Below, piece by piece: positions 52,987 to 61,412 of a DNA stretch of 64,000 nucleotides. Positions within the stretch are counted from its first letter, which is position 1; each line of letters begins with the position of its first letter. Source of the DNA: Deltaproteobacteria bacterium (GTDB lineage: Bacteria > Myxococcota_A > UBA9042 > PHBI01 > JACKFB01); contig JACKFB010000015.1 in assembly GCA_020632695.1 (NCBI GenBank), positions 74,264-138,263 of the forward strand, given 5' to 3'. Below the pieces are notes generated by a model that was given only the letters and a program-made list of their open reading frames with translations, was not told the DNA's origin and did not search any database. Position numbers and translations under genes: made by a program.

Positions 52987-54882
52987 ATGAGGACTGGGAA
53001 CATCGGGCGACGAGGCGTGGGGCGCTGGGCGGCGGTGGTGCTCGGCAGCGCCCTCGTGGCGGCCTGCGGGAGCTCGGGTGGGCAGGGCGCCGACCTGCTG
53101 GCCGACGCGACCGATGCGGGCGAGCTCGCCGACACCACGTCGCCGGGGGGAGGCGATGCCCAGGCGGCGGATCCGGGCCCGGAGGTGGCGCTCGACGCCG
53201 CCGCGGGCGCCGAGACCTCTGGCGGGGACACGGCGCCGGCGGACACTGCGGAGGGACCGCCTCCCGACGCGCTCGAGGCCGCGCTGCTCGACCCGGACCA
53301 CCTGGTCGAGGTCGCCATCGACATGGCGCCCTGGGACTGGGACAGCCTGCGCCACCAGACGCGCACGATCTTCGACGCCCTGGGCCCGGGCTGCCTGGAC
53401 CGGGTGGCCCCCAACCCCTTCACCTGGTTCCGGGCGGAGGTGACCCTCGAGGGCTACTCGCGGGGCGACGTCGGGGTGCGCAAGAAGGGCTTCCTCGGCT
53501 CCATGAGCACCGACAAGCCCTCGCTGAAGGTGGACTTCGACACCTTCGTCGACGGGCAGCGCGTGGGCGACGTGGAGCGCCTCACCCTCAACAACTGCGT
53601 CCAGGACCCGGCCTACCTGCGTCAATGTCTGGCCTACGAGGTGTTCGCCCGGGCGGGGGTGCCCGCGCCGCGCTGCGCCTTCGGGCTGGTGCGGGTCAAC
53701 GGTGGCCCGCCGCGCGTCTACGCCAACATCGAGCCGGTGAAGAAGCGCTTCTTGCGGCGGCACTTCGACAGCGACGAGGGGCTGCTCTACGAGGGGACGC
53801 TCTCCGATTTCCGCCCCGGCTGGATGGCCACCTTCGAGCAGAAGACCCAGGAGGACGCGCCCACCCAGGCCCCGATCGAGGCCGTCGTCGCCGCCCTCGA
53901 CGCTCCCGACGACGAGCTCGCCCAGGCGCTGGACGCGGTCATCGACCTGGACGGCTTCTTCACCTTCTGGGCCGTCGAGGTGCTGGTCGGGCATTGGGAC
54001 GGCTACGCGAGCAACACCAACAACTACTACGTCTACGCGGCGCCCCACGACGACGGCCGCCTCCACTTCATCCCCTGGGGCACCGATGGCGCCTTCCCGA
54101 CCGGCGAGCAGGACGCGGGCGTGGCCGTGGCGCGCACCACCGGGGCTTTGGCTAGGCGCCTCTTCATGGTGCCCGAGACCCGCGCGCGCTTCGCCGAGCG
54201 GCTGGGCGCGCTGCTCGACAGCGTCTGGGACCCCGCGTGGCTCCAGGGCGAGATCGACCGCATGGACGCGATCGTCCGCCCCCACCTGGAGCCCGGCGCC
54301 CTCCAGCCCTACGTGGCGGCCCGCCAGGGCGTCGCCGCCTTCGTCGCCAAGCAGCGCGCGCGGCTGACGGGCGAGCTCCAGGCCATCGCATCGATGCAGA
54401 CCGGCCCGCTGCGCGACGCGCCCTGCATGAAGCCAGCCGGTTCGGTCACCCTGACCCTGCACACCCGCTGGGGCACGCTCGGCAAGGAGAACCCCTTCAT
54501 CGCCGGCAGCGGCGAGGGCGAGCTCGAGTTCGCCGGCCAGAGCCCGCCGCTGGTGCAGGTCGGCGCGCTGCTCGGTCCGGACCCGGAGTCGGGCGACGGC
54601 TCCCTCGCCATCCTCCAGGTCTTCGTGCAGCCGCCGGGCGACCGCATCTGGGTGGCGAACGTGCCGGTGGTGCCCGGCCAGATCATCCCCGGGGCGGTGC
54701 TGCCGGTGGACGGCGAAGGGGTGGCGGCCTACGTCTTCACCATCGACGCCGTCACCTACGACAAGGCGCAGCTCGTCGGCGCGCTCGGCGACGGGACGCT
54801 GACCATCGACAACGGCGCCCCGCTGGCGGGCGCCGAGTTCGATGTCCGGCTGGACGCGACGCTCTTCGGCCTGGGCTTCTGA
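52987..54882 (+). CDS. CotH-like kinase domain lipoprotein
   Basis: A 631-residue lipoprotein (VVLGSALVAAC, then an Asp/Ala/Gly linker up to ~90). Residues ~95-460 form a CotH-type protein-kinase-like domain: YANIEPVKKRFLRRHF, GHWDGYASNTNNYYVY (Asp338) and FIPWGTDGAF (Asp367). The usual PWDxD reads PWGTD here, so one Asp is Gly. The last ~150 residues are a beta-rich domain. CotH kinases phosphorylate spore-coat proteins; in this bacterium a surface role is inferred. Confidence 0.78.
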   Translation: MRTGNIGRRGVGRWAAVVLGSALVAACGSSGGQGADLLADATDAGELADTTSPGGGDAQAADPGPEVALDAAAGAETSGGDTAPADTAEGPPPDALEAALLDPDHLVEVAIDMAPWDWDSLRHQTRTIFDALGPGCLDRVAPNPFTWFRAEVTLEGYSRGDVGVRKKGFLGSMSTDKPSLKVDFDTFVDGQRVGDVERLTLNNCVQDPAYLRQCLAYEVFARAGVPAPRCAFGLVRVNGGPPRVYANIEPVKKRFLRRHFDSDEGLLYEGTLSDFRPGWMATFEQKTQEDAPTQAPIEAVVAALDAPDDELAQALDAVIDLDGFFTFWAVEVLVGHWDGYASNTNNYYVYAAPHDDGRLHFIPWGTDGAFPTGEQDAGVAVARTTGALARRLFMVPETRARFAERLGALLDSVWDPAWLQGEIDRMDAIVRPHLEPGALQPYVAARQGVAAFVAKQRARLTGELQAIASMQTGPLRDAPCMKPAGSVTLTLHTRWGTLGKENPFIAGSGEGELEFAGQSPPLVQVGALLGPDPESGDGSLAILQVFVQPPGDRIWVANVPVVPGQIIPGAVLPVDGEGVAAYVFTIDAVTYDKAQLVGALGDGTLTIDNGAPLAGAEFDVRLDATLFGLGF

Positions 54883-54913
54883 CAGGCTGCGCCCCCTGGC
54901 GGCGCGCGCTGCG

Positions 54914-56446
54914 CTACTGGATCACGGCCAGCGAGCCGTTGAAGTCGATGACGATGGGCAGGCCCAGGGCGCCGAGATCGGCCGTGCCGGTGAAGGTGCC
55001 GCTCAGGTCGAAGGGACCCGAGGGCTGCGGCCCGGAGAAGCTGCCCGACCAGGTGCCGACGGGGTCCGGTGAGAGCAGCGGCACGAACACGTCGCCCATG
55101 CCCTGGTCGCCGAACACGTCGCCGATGAAGGAGACACCGATGGTGTCGTCGGGGAGGCCCGGCACTGGCAGGGGCGTGGTGGCGACGCAGTCGGCCTCCA
55201 TGCTGATCTCCGGCAGGTCGGTGTGGTCCACGTCGGCGAACATCGGGCCGGTGCACTCGACGGTGATGCCCAGCGACGCTGCCGAGACGGCGCCGTCGAT
55301 GGTGCCCTCGTAGAAGCCGTCGAACACGCCGTTGAGCAGGCACTGGCCGCTCGGGTCGCAGAAGGAGTCGGCGCCGCAGGTGCCGCAGCTCCCGCCGCAG
55401 CCGTCGTCGCCGCACTCCAGGCCGTCGCATTGGGGCACGCAGGCGCAGAGGCCGTCGCTGCAGGCCTGGTCCGGCTCGCACCCGCCGCAGCTTCCGCCGC
55501 AGCCGTCGTCGCCGCACTCGACGCCGTCGCACTGGGGCACGCACCCGGTGCCACACGTGCTGGGAGCGTCGGCGCTGCACGAGTCGCAGAGGTCGGCGCA
55601 GCAGTCGCCGAACCCGGCGCAGATGTCGTCGCAGTAGCAGTCACCGCCCGGCGACTGGTCGCCGCAGGCGCCGGCGCAGCACGGGCCGGGTGAGACGTGG
55701 ATGGGGAAGGTGAGGCTGGCGGTGCGATCGTGGCCGTCGTCCACGGTGACCTGCACCTCGTAGTAGCCGCCGCGATCGGGGCGGAACTGCACCGAGGGGC
55801 CTTCGCCGACCAGCGCGGCCTGGAGCCCCGGCGGGTTGGTCACCACTTCCCAGCCATAGCTGAGCGCGTCGCCGTTCGGGTCGGAGGCGACCACGGTGAG
55901 CATCTCGAACTCGCACATGGTGATGAACTTGGAGGTCTCGAAGAGCAGGTCGTCGATGTGGGGGGGATCGTTGAGCGCGACGACCACATCCAGCCCGCCG
56001 GCGGGGGCGCCCTCGCACTGCGAGATCAGGACGATCTCGGTGGTGAGCTCGGCGGTGACGGTGGCCTCGGCCGAGACGGGCGCGCAGTCGGGGGACGGTG
56101 TCTCCGGGTCGAGCAGCGGGGTCGCGCACACCAGGTAGTCGCCGGGCGGCAGCACGAAGAAGGCGTCGCCGAAGGGGTGGGCGTCGCCGCCGGGCGGATC
56201 GGCCTCCAGGTGGGCGGGCAGGGGCTCGGCCTCGAGGGCGACGACGCTCTCGGCGACGGCCTCGCCCTCACAGCTCTCGCCGGCGGCGAGCACGCGGTAG
56301 CCGATGAGGGTCACGCCGTGATCGGGGCCGGGGAAGACCAGCGGGGCGTGCAGGGTGCCCGTGTCGGGGGCGGAGGTTCCGCCGCCCGCGCAGGCCCACG
56401 GCCCGAGCGAGAGCGCGACGACGGCGCAGCAGTGGATGAGCTTCAT
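54914..56446 (-). CDS. Cys-rich lipoprotein with PKD-like and two CxGxECGDDGCGGSC repeats
   Basis: A 510-residue lipoprotein (ALSLGPWAC). A first part (~20-170) is beta-rich. A PKD-like region (~170-260; YYEVQVTVDDGHDRTASLTF) is followed by a somatomedin-B-like Cys block (CDDICAGFGDCCADLCDSC). Two copies of CVPQCDGxECGDDGCGGSCG follow, and a final ~150-residue beta domain. GGGAGGTCCC precedes ATG 56446. The modular Cys-rich design is typical of exported adhesive proteins in myxobacterial relatives. Confidence 0.72.
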   Translation of the reverse strand: MKLIHCCAVVALSLGPWACAGGGTSAPDTGTLHAPLVFPGPDHGVTLIGYRVLAAGESCEGEAVAESVVALEAEPLPAHLEADPPGGDAHPFGDAFFVLPPGDYLVCATPLLDPETPSPDCAPVSAEATVTAELTTEIVLISQCEGAPAGGLDVVVALNDPPHIDDLLFETSKFITMCEFEMLTVVASDPNGDALSYGWEVVTNPPGLQAALVGEGPSVQFRPDRGGYYEVQVTVDDGHDRTASLTFPIHVSPGPCCAGACGDQSPGGDCYCDDICAGFGDCCADLCDSCSADAPSTCGTGCVPQCDGVECGDDGCGGSCGGCEPDQACSDGLCACVPQCDGLECGDDGCGGSCGTCGADSFCDPSGQCLLNGVFDGFYEGTIDGAVSAASLGITVECTGPMFADVDHTDLPEISMEADCVATTPLPVPGLPDDTIGVSFIGDVFGDQGMGDVFVPLLSPDPVGTWSGSFSGPQPSGPFDLSGTFTGTADLGALGLPIVIDFNGSLAVIQ

Positions 56447-56690
56447 GGGACCTCCCGGCGGGGGCGTGCGGCCCGGCCGTGGCGGACGCGCGGGCGCGGC
56501 AGCAGGATCGCCAAGGGCGCGCTGCAGGCGGGCGGGTCGATGTGAAGATGCGGAGTGAGCGCAGTATGGGTGGCCGCCCGAAAGGGTGTCAACGCCGAGG
56601 CAGCGCACGTCGGCCGGGCCCGGCGGGGCGCGGCCGCGGCGGCCGGTAGCAGGGGCGGCCCCCGATTGGCCGGCGCGGCGCGGAGGTCGC

Positions 56691-56699
56691 TGCTATAGT
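56691..56699 (+). promoter_or_regulatory. Extended -10 promoter for the M20 peptidase operon
   Basis: TGCTATAGT: an extended -10 (TGnTATAGT), 33 bases before ATG 56733. Confidence 0.45.
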
Positions 56700-56732
56700 C
56701 CGCGGCGGCCAGGACCCCCGACGAGGCAGGAC

Positions 56733-58088
56733 ATGCAGACCCCCTTCCGCGCGGACGCCGAGCTGTGCGACCACGCGCTCGATCTCTGTCAGCGGCTCAT
56801 CCAGATCGACACCACCAACCCGCCCGGCAACGAGCGCCCGGCGGCCGACCTCCTGGCGGTGGAGCTGCGCGCGGCGGGGCTCGAGCCCATCGTGCTGGAG
56901 AGCGCCCCCGGCCGCGCCAACGTGGTGGCCCGGCTGCGCGGCACCGGCGCGAAGGAGCCGCTGCTGCTCACCGCCCACCTCGACGTGGTGGAGGCCGACG
57001 CCGCGCGCTGGCGGCACCCCCCCTTCTCCGGCGAGATCGCCGACGGGTGCGTGTGGGGGCGGGGCGCCATCGACATGAAGAACATGGCCGCCATGTCGGT
57101 GGCCATCCTGTGCCGGATGGCGCGCGAGGGCCTGAAGCTCGAGCGCGACATCATCTTCGCCGGCGTGGCCGACGAGGAGGCGGGCTGCCAGCAGGGCTCG
57201 CTGTGGCTGTGCAAGCACCACCCCGAGCTGGTGCGGGCCGAGTTCGCCATCGGCGAGGGCGGCGGCTTCAACATCTTCATAGGGCCGCGCCCCTTCTTCA
57301 CGGTGCAGGTGGCCGAGAAGGGCGTGTGCTGGGTGCGGGCGCGGGTGCGCGGCGAGCCGGGGCACGGCTCGATGCCGCGCGCGGACTCGGCGGTCATCAA
57401 GCTGGCCGAGGCCATCGCCCGGCTGGGCAAGCGCGGGCTGCCGCGGCGCATGACCGCGGTGGTGGGCGACTTCATCGACGCGGTCGCCAAGGAGCAGCCG
57501 GCGCTGGCGCGGCCCTTCCTCAAGCGCCTGCTCTCGCCGTCGCTCTCCCCCTTCGTGCTGGAGCGCATCCCCGACCGCTCGGTGGCGCGCGGCCTCAGCG
57601 CCATGCTCGGCAACACGGCGTCGCCGACCGTGCTGCGCGCCGGCGACAAGACCAACGTCATCCCCGGCGTCGCCGAGGTGGAGATCGACGGGCGCACGCT
57701 GCCGGGGCAGACCACCGAGGACTTCCTGCGGGAGCTGAGCGAGGTGCTGGGGCCCGAGGTGGAGCTGGAGGTGATGCGGGAGCTGCCGCCGGTGGTGACC
57801 GAGCCGCGCGCGTCGGATCTCTGGGACACCATCCACGAGGTGCTGCGCGAGCGCGAGCCCGAGGCGGCCATCGTGCCCTACATGCTGCCCGGCTTCACCG
57901 ACGCCAAGGCCTTCACGCAGCTCGGAGCCCGCTGGTACGGCTTCGCGCCGGTGAAGATGCCGCGGGGCATGCGCTTCGCCGACCTCTTTCACGGCCACGA
58001 CGAGCGCATCCCGGTCGAGGGGCTGCGCTGGGGCACCGAGGTGCTGGCCGAGGTGGTCGCCCGCTTCGCCCAGGGTTCAGCGACGTGA
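56733..58088 (+). CDS. M20-family metallopeptidase / deacylase
   Basis: A 451-residue M20 hydrolase with the di-zinc set: His82 and Asp84 (TAHLDVVE), Asp114 (GAIDMKN), Glu148-Glu149 (ADEEAG), a later GEGGG, and a C-terminal His (LFHGHDERIP). The middle ~130 residues are the dimerisation lid. It cleaves an amide or peptide bond; the specific substrate is not visible. GAGGCAGGAC precedes the ATG. Its stop overlaps the amidohydrolase start by four bases (GTGA). Confidence 0.85.
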   Translation: MQTPFRADAELCDHALDLCQRLIQIDTTNPPGNERPAADLLAVELRAAGLEPIVLESAPGRANVVARLRGTGAKEPLLLTAHLDVVEADAARWRHPPFSGEIADGCVWGRGAIDMKNMAAMSVAILCRMAREGLKLERDIIFAGVADEEAGCQQGSLWLCKHHPELVRAEFAIGEGGGFNIFIGPRPFFTVQVAEKGVCWVRARVRGEPGHGSMPRADSAVIKLAEAIARLGKRGLPRRMTAVVGDFIDAVAKEQPALARPFLKRLLSPSLSPFVLERIPDRSVARGLSAMLGNTASPTVLRAGDKTNVIPGVAEVEIDGRTLPGQTTEDFLRELSEVLGPEVELEVMRELPPVVTEPRASDLWDTIHEVLREREPEAAIVPYMLPGFTDAKAFTQLGARWYGFAPVKMPRGMRFADLFHGHDERIPVEGLRWGTEVLAEVVARFAQGSAT

Positions 58089-58954
58089 TCGTCGACGCCC
58101 ACGCGCACCTGGATCCGCGGCTGCTCGACCTGGAGCCGATGCTGGCCAAGATGGACGCGGCCGGGGTGGATCGCGTGGCGCTGATCCCCACCATCAACGA
58201 GCCGCTGCCCGAGACGCCGAAGACGCTGCTGGCGTTGACGCGCCACGCCATGTGCCACCGTCCGACGCGGCCGCTGGCCCACCTGGTGCACCGCGCGCTG
58301 ATGACCCGAGGCGGCGACCTGCGGCTGGGCGGCCAGATCGTGCGCATCCACCAGCAGCCCGACAACGAGCCGGTGGCCCGGGCGGTGGCGGCGCACCCCG
58401 ATCGCTTCTGGGGCTGGATCTTCCTCAACCCGGCGACCGATCCGCAGGTGCTCGACACGCTGGAGCGGTGGCGCGCCGTCCCCGGGATGATCGGCATCAA
58501 GCTGCACCCGCACTGGCACGACTACCGCACCGAGATCCTGGCGCCGGTGCTCGCACGTGCACAAGAGCTGGGGCTGCCGGTGCTGATCCATCTGGGTTTC
58601 GGAAAGCGCGGCGACATCCGCGCGATGGCGACGGATTTTCCGCGTCTGCACATCATCTGCGCCCACGCCGGCTTTCCGCTCTATGGCGATCTGTGGCGGA
58701 TCGCGACCGGACATCCGCGCGTCCATGTGGATCTCTCGAGCCCCTACATCGACGAGGCGCTGGCCCGCGCCGCCGTGCGCGCGCTGGGTGCGCGGCGCTG
58801 CATCTACGGGACCGACAGCCCCTACGGCTTCGAGGAGCCCGATCACACCTACGACTATCGGCACATCCTGGGCTGGATCGCGCGCATGCCGCTGCGCGAG
58901 GACGAGCGCGACGCCATCGTCGGTGGTAATCTCCGCGCACTCCTCGAGAGCTGA
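58085..58954 (+). CDS. Amidohydrolase (TIM-barrel) family protein
   Basis: A 289-residue amidohydrolase-2-type protein: VDAHAHLD (His6, His8) at the start, KLHPHW, CAHAGFPLYGD and GTDSPYG supply the remaining metal/catalytic residues. It is co-translated with the M20 peptidase (GTGA overlap), suggesting sequential hydrolysis of one compound. A decarboxylase of the same fold cannot be excluded. Confidence 0.78.
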   Translation: MIVDAHAHLDPRLLDLEPMLAKMDAAGVDRVALIPTINEPLPETPKTLLALTRHAMCHRPTRPLAHLVHRALMTRGGDLRLGGQIVRIHQQPDNEPVARAVAAHPDRFWGWIFLNPATDPQVLDTLERWRAVPGMIGIKLHPHWHDYRTEILAPVLARAQELGLPVLIHLGFGKRGDIRAMATDFPRLHIICAHAGFPLYGDLWRIATGHPRVHVDLSSPYIDEALARAAVRALGARRCIYGTDSPYGFEEPDHTYDYRHILGWIARMPLREDERDAIVGGNLRALLES

Positions 58955-59036
58955 GCGCCGGCGGTCGCGAATATCCCGCGCTCGAGGTCGTCGAGTGCCC
59001 TGTCCGCGACGTTCCACCGACCCCACGGAGTCCCCC

Positions 59037-60179
59037 ATGATCCGCCGCACCACTGCGTTCATCGTCGGCGTCCTCGGCGCCCTGGTCCTCGCCGGCCCAG
59101 CCCTCGCCGGGCCCGGCCAGCCGAGCCTCACCCTGCACGACCCCTTCACCGAGAAGGGCCGCTTCACCGTCCGCAACCTCACGCTCGAGGGCGAGAGCAA
59201 CGTGCTCAGCCTCGAGCGCGGCGGGCGCGTCCGCGCGCAGCTCGATCTGGTCCAGCACTGCCCCGGCTGCGGCGGCAGCATCAACCAGATCATCATCGGG
59301 CTGGCGGGCGAGCCACGCGCCCAGGCCTGCGTCTACAACGGTGGCGGCGTGAGCGCCGGCTGGCAGCGGGCCGAGTTCACCCTGGACATCCCGGACCAGC
59401 CGGGCATCTACGAGATCCGCGCACGCTACGCCCAGGCGAACGGTTGCGGCGGCGCGATGAACTGGTGGCGGGTAGACCGCCCGCAGGGCCCGTCGGGCGA
59501 CGCGACCATCGGACTGGTCTTCGTCGCCGGAGCCGAGCCGGAGCGCTCGCTTCAGGACGTGCAGCGCGACATCGACGCCACCCTCACGCGACTCCGTGAG
59601 AACACCGATCGCCTGGTGCGCATCACCCGCAAGCGCATGTCGCCGCCGAAGCAGATCGAGGCGGCGCAGCTCTCCGGTGAGGCCAGCGAGCTGGTCCGCT
59701 CCCTCGAGGCGCTGCAGGCCGAGGCGCTGGCGTTCGGCCAGCCGGGCCACGACCACGAACGGCCGCATCACCCGAAGCGCCCGCGCCCGGCCTTCGTGAT
59801 CAAGGCCGACCCGCTGCCGCAGCACATCGTGGTCGTCCAGGCGCCGCCGCCGGTCGCCGAGCCGGTCATCGAGCCCATGCGGGACGGCGAGTACCAGAAG
59901 CTGGTGAAGACGCTGAAGAAGCAGGGCTTCGAGTCCACCCAGCTCGACTACCTGCGCGACGTGCTGCGCACCGAGCCCTGGTTCACGACCCAGCAGGCGG
60001 TGGGCCTGATGAAGGTGTTCTCGTTCAGCTCGGGCCAGGTCGAGACCGCCGCGCTGGTGTGCAAGCGCATCGTCGAGCCGGGAGCCTTCCCGAGCCTGGT
60101 CAGCGTGCTCACCTGGGACAGCGATCGCGACACGCTCCGCCAGCGCACCGGCGGCGTGTGCGGCCTGCCGGGGATGTGA
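59037..60179 (+). CDS. Exported DUF4476-domain protein
   Basis: A 380-residue exported protein (GALVLAGPALAGP-G). The first ~140 mature residues are a beta-rich domain with a CPGCGGS motif. A coiled-coil/His-rich region follows (HDHERPHHPKRPRP, ~235-250). The last ~95 residues are a DUF4476 domain (DYLRDVLRTEPWFTTQQAVG, LMKVFSFSSGQVETAALV), a helical domain of unknown function common in myxobacteria-like genomes. The His-rich segment could bind metal. Confidence 0.72.
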   Translation: MIRRTTAFIVGVLGALVLAGPALAGPGQPSLTLHDPFTEKGRFTVRNLTLEGESNVLSLERGGRVRAQLDLVQHCPGCGGSINQIIIGLAGEPRAQACVYNGGGVSAGWQRAEFTLDIPDQPGIYEIRARYAQANGCGGAMNWWRVDRPQGPSGDATIGLVFVAGAEPERSLQDVQRDIDATLTRLRENTDRLVRITRKRMSPPKQIEAAQLSGEASELVRSLEALQAEALAFGQPGHDHERPHHPKRPRPAFVIKADPLPQHIVVVQAPPPVAEPVIEPMRDGEYQKLVKTLKKQGFESTQLDYLRDVLRTEPWFTTQQAVGLMKVFSFSSGQVETAALVCKRIVEPGAFPSLVSVLTWDSDRDTLRQRTGGVCGLPGM

Positions 60180-60260
60180 TCGGGCACGTCGCCCTTGAGC
60201 AGAGGTCGCCGCACCCGCCATGATGCGGGGCGGCGACCGATGCGACCGGGAGAGTGCAGG

Positions 60261-61256
60261 ATGATTCGGCAGGGGTTGGTGATTCAGGCGCTGGGGGTCG
60301 CGCTGGCGACGGCGTGGCTCGGCGCGTGCGGAGGCGAGGACGGCGGCGGGGCGGACACGCAGCCCGACGCCGTGGCAGACACGGTCGGCGATACGGGCGG
60401 CGATACGGGCGGGCAGGACACCGCCGACGCGGCGGCCGAGCTGCCGGACGCGGGTCCCGACGTCTCCAGCGACGGTGGCGCCGACGTGGCGCCGGATCAG
60501 CAGCCCAGCGTGGACGTGGTCTTCAGCGAGCTGCGGGCCGAGGAGATCACCGAGCAGGGCGCGCTCATCCGCTTCCAGACCAACGTGGCGGTGCTGGGCT
60601 CGGTGGAGTACGGCGAGGCCGGCGCGGGGCTGGACTCGGTGGCGGTGGATCCGGGCCTGGATCCGACGACCAAGGTCACCGACCACGCGATCCCCCTGAC
60701 CGGGCTGAGCGCCGACACCGACTGGTCGGTGCGGGCGCGGGCGACCGACGCGCTGGGGGTGCTGCACGTCTCCCAGACGCTGGCCTTCGCGACGCCCGAG
60801 CCGACCGCGCCGCCGGTCACCGGCAACGTGGCGCTGGCGTCCAACGGCGCCAAGGTCTCCGCCGTGAGCAGCAACTTCGGTGGCACGTCCAACAGCTCGT
60901 CGAAGGGGGCCAACAAGGCCATCGACGGCGACCTGGAGACGCTGTGGGCCAGCGATGGGGACGGGAAGGACGCCTTCATCGAGCTGGACCTGGGCGCCGA
61001 TCGCACCGTCGCCAAGGTGGCCTTCGCCAGCTTCGCGCTGGGGCCGTCGGACGCGCCGCAAGGGCAGATCAAGAGCCTCCGCGTGCTCTTCGACGGGGTC
61101 GAGTCGGCGCTGGGCACGGTGGAGCTGCCGGAGGTGGACCAGCTCTACGAGTTCGATCTGCCCGCCGCGGTCACCGTGCGGCACGTGCGGGTGGAGGCGG
61201 TCGACGCGCTCGACGGCAACACCGGCCTCCGCGAGGTGCAGCTCTTCACGCCGTAG
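60261..61256 (+). CDS. Lipoprotein with fibronectin-like and discoidin (F5/8C) domains
   Basis: A 331-residue lipoprotein (VALATAWLGAC), Asp/Ala linker (~20-75), a fibronectin-III-like domain (~85-185) and a C-terminal discoidin/coagulation-factor-5/8-C-like domain: NKAIDGDLETLWASDGDG, FIELDLGADRTVAKV, VRVEAVDALDGNTGLREV. F5/8C domains bind carbohydrate or membranes, so surface attachment is likely. ATG 60261 starts the signal, with CAGG just before it. Confidence 0.75.
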   Translation: MIRQGLVIQALGVALATAWLGACGGEDGGGADTQPDAVADTVGDTGGDTGGQDTADAAAELPDAGPDVSSDGGADVAPDQQPSVDVVFSELRAEEITEQGALIRFQTNVAVLGSVEYGEAGAGLDSVAVDPGLDPTTKVTDHAIPLTGLSADTDWSVRARATDALGVLHVSQTLAFATPEPTAPPVTGNVALASNGAKVSAVSSNFGGTSNSSSKGANKAIDGDLETLWASDGDGKDAFIELDLGADRTVAKVAFASFALGPSDAPQGQIKSLRVLFDGVESALGTVELPEVDQLYEFDLPAAVTVRHVRVEAVDALDGNTGLREVQLFTP

Positions 61257-61412
61257 CCGGCGGCGCGCCGGGCCGACCTCCGGCCCGATTGACTTCGCCG
61301 CCCGCCAGGGGCGAAAGAGCAGGCCACGTGGTCTCTCCCCTGACGCCGCTCCTGGCCGACCGTCTCCGCGTCGTCGCGTTCGACCGGGGGCACCTCGGCC
61401 TCGCCGGGCCGC

